The notes under the pieces are model-generated. The model had not been told where the DNA came from, did no database searches, and saw only the letters and a program-made list of their open reading frames with translations. DNA of 64,000 nt from NCBI GenBank assembly GCA_037576195.1, contig CM075101.1, positions 1,612,001 to 1,676,000 of the forward strand, written 5' to 3'. The DNA comes from Phytoseiulus persimilis. Lineage: Eukaryota; Arthropoda; Arachnida; Mesostigmata; Phytoseiidae. The position numbers and the translations under genes are program-made. Of this stretch, positions 63,859 to 64,000 are shown in pieces. Position 1 is the first letter of the stretch. Each line of letters opens with the position of its first letter.

Positions 63859-64000
63859 AAAATCATAAACCTAACCCTTGTTGTGGACCATTCCTCAGCG
63901 GGGCTCGAGTGTGTGATCCCTAGCCCGCAGACTGGTTATTCTCGGGGGAAGGATCCGGGACCTCTTGTATTCACAAGCGTGTATCGTTTGCCATCGGCTC

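Overview
The window looks like nuclear DNA of an arthropod, most likely a chelicerate and perhaps a mite. The genes are split by GT-AG introns, many of them short (about 70-350 bp). The protein set includes a five-clip Masquerade homologue, an ELOVL elongase, a lipocalin and a cysteine-rich secreted protein of arthropod type, and there is no bacterial gene organisation. The taxon is an inference from content; no marker gene fixes it. Most long open frames here are chance openings. I accepted a gene only where splice sites, reading phase and a recognisable protein family agreed, and I say so where they do not.

Layout. 1-9.9 kb holds no recognised gene: GAT-rich tracts, a degraded DNA transposon (3.66-3.97 kb), a weak candidate for an unknown plus-strand gene (4.3-6.35 kb) and a tetranucleotide-rich tract (8.87-9.25 kb) ahead of the next gene. 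At 9.93-13.40 kb lies a nine-exon SBK-type protein kinase (+). 13.4-20.9 kb is repeat-rich: a second copy of the first transposon, two divergent copies of an unknown coding sequence in opposite orientation, and a small hAT-like element. At 20.96-24.72 kb is masquerade (+), a serine protease homologue with five clip domains and no catalytic serine. VPS29 (+) follows at 28.32-29.51 kb. After an unassigned stretch, 35.36-36.28 kb carries a two-exon protein (+) with two RanBP2-type zinc fingers and proline/tyrosine motifs. Next to it on the minus strand (36.74-37.67 kb) are four 3' exons of a cysteine-rich secreted or membrane-anchored protein. 37.7-50.5 kb has no recognised gene. An ELOVL fatty-acid elongase (-) lies at 50.51-52.11 kb. 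After another unassigned stretch, the right end is dense: tRNA-Pro (-, 57.87 kb), COP9 signalosome subunit 7 (+, 58.45-59.45 kb), an aPKC-like kinase (+, 60.36-62.39 kb) and a lipocalin (+, 62.80-63.78 kb).

The genes do not form a pathway. They are ordinary cell machinery (retromer VPS29, signalosome CSN7, ELOVL, tRNA) beside extracellular or developmental proteins (Masquerade, lipocalin, Cys-rich protein) and signalling proteins. The best candidates for undescribed biology are the zinc-finger/SH3-ligand adaptor at 35.4 kb, the aPKC-like kinase without visible regulatory domains at 60.4 kb, and the paired coding fossils at 15.5 and 17.4 kb.
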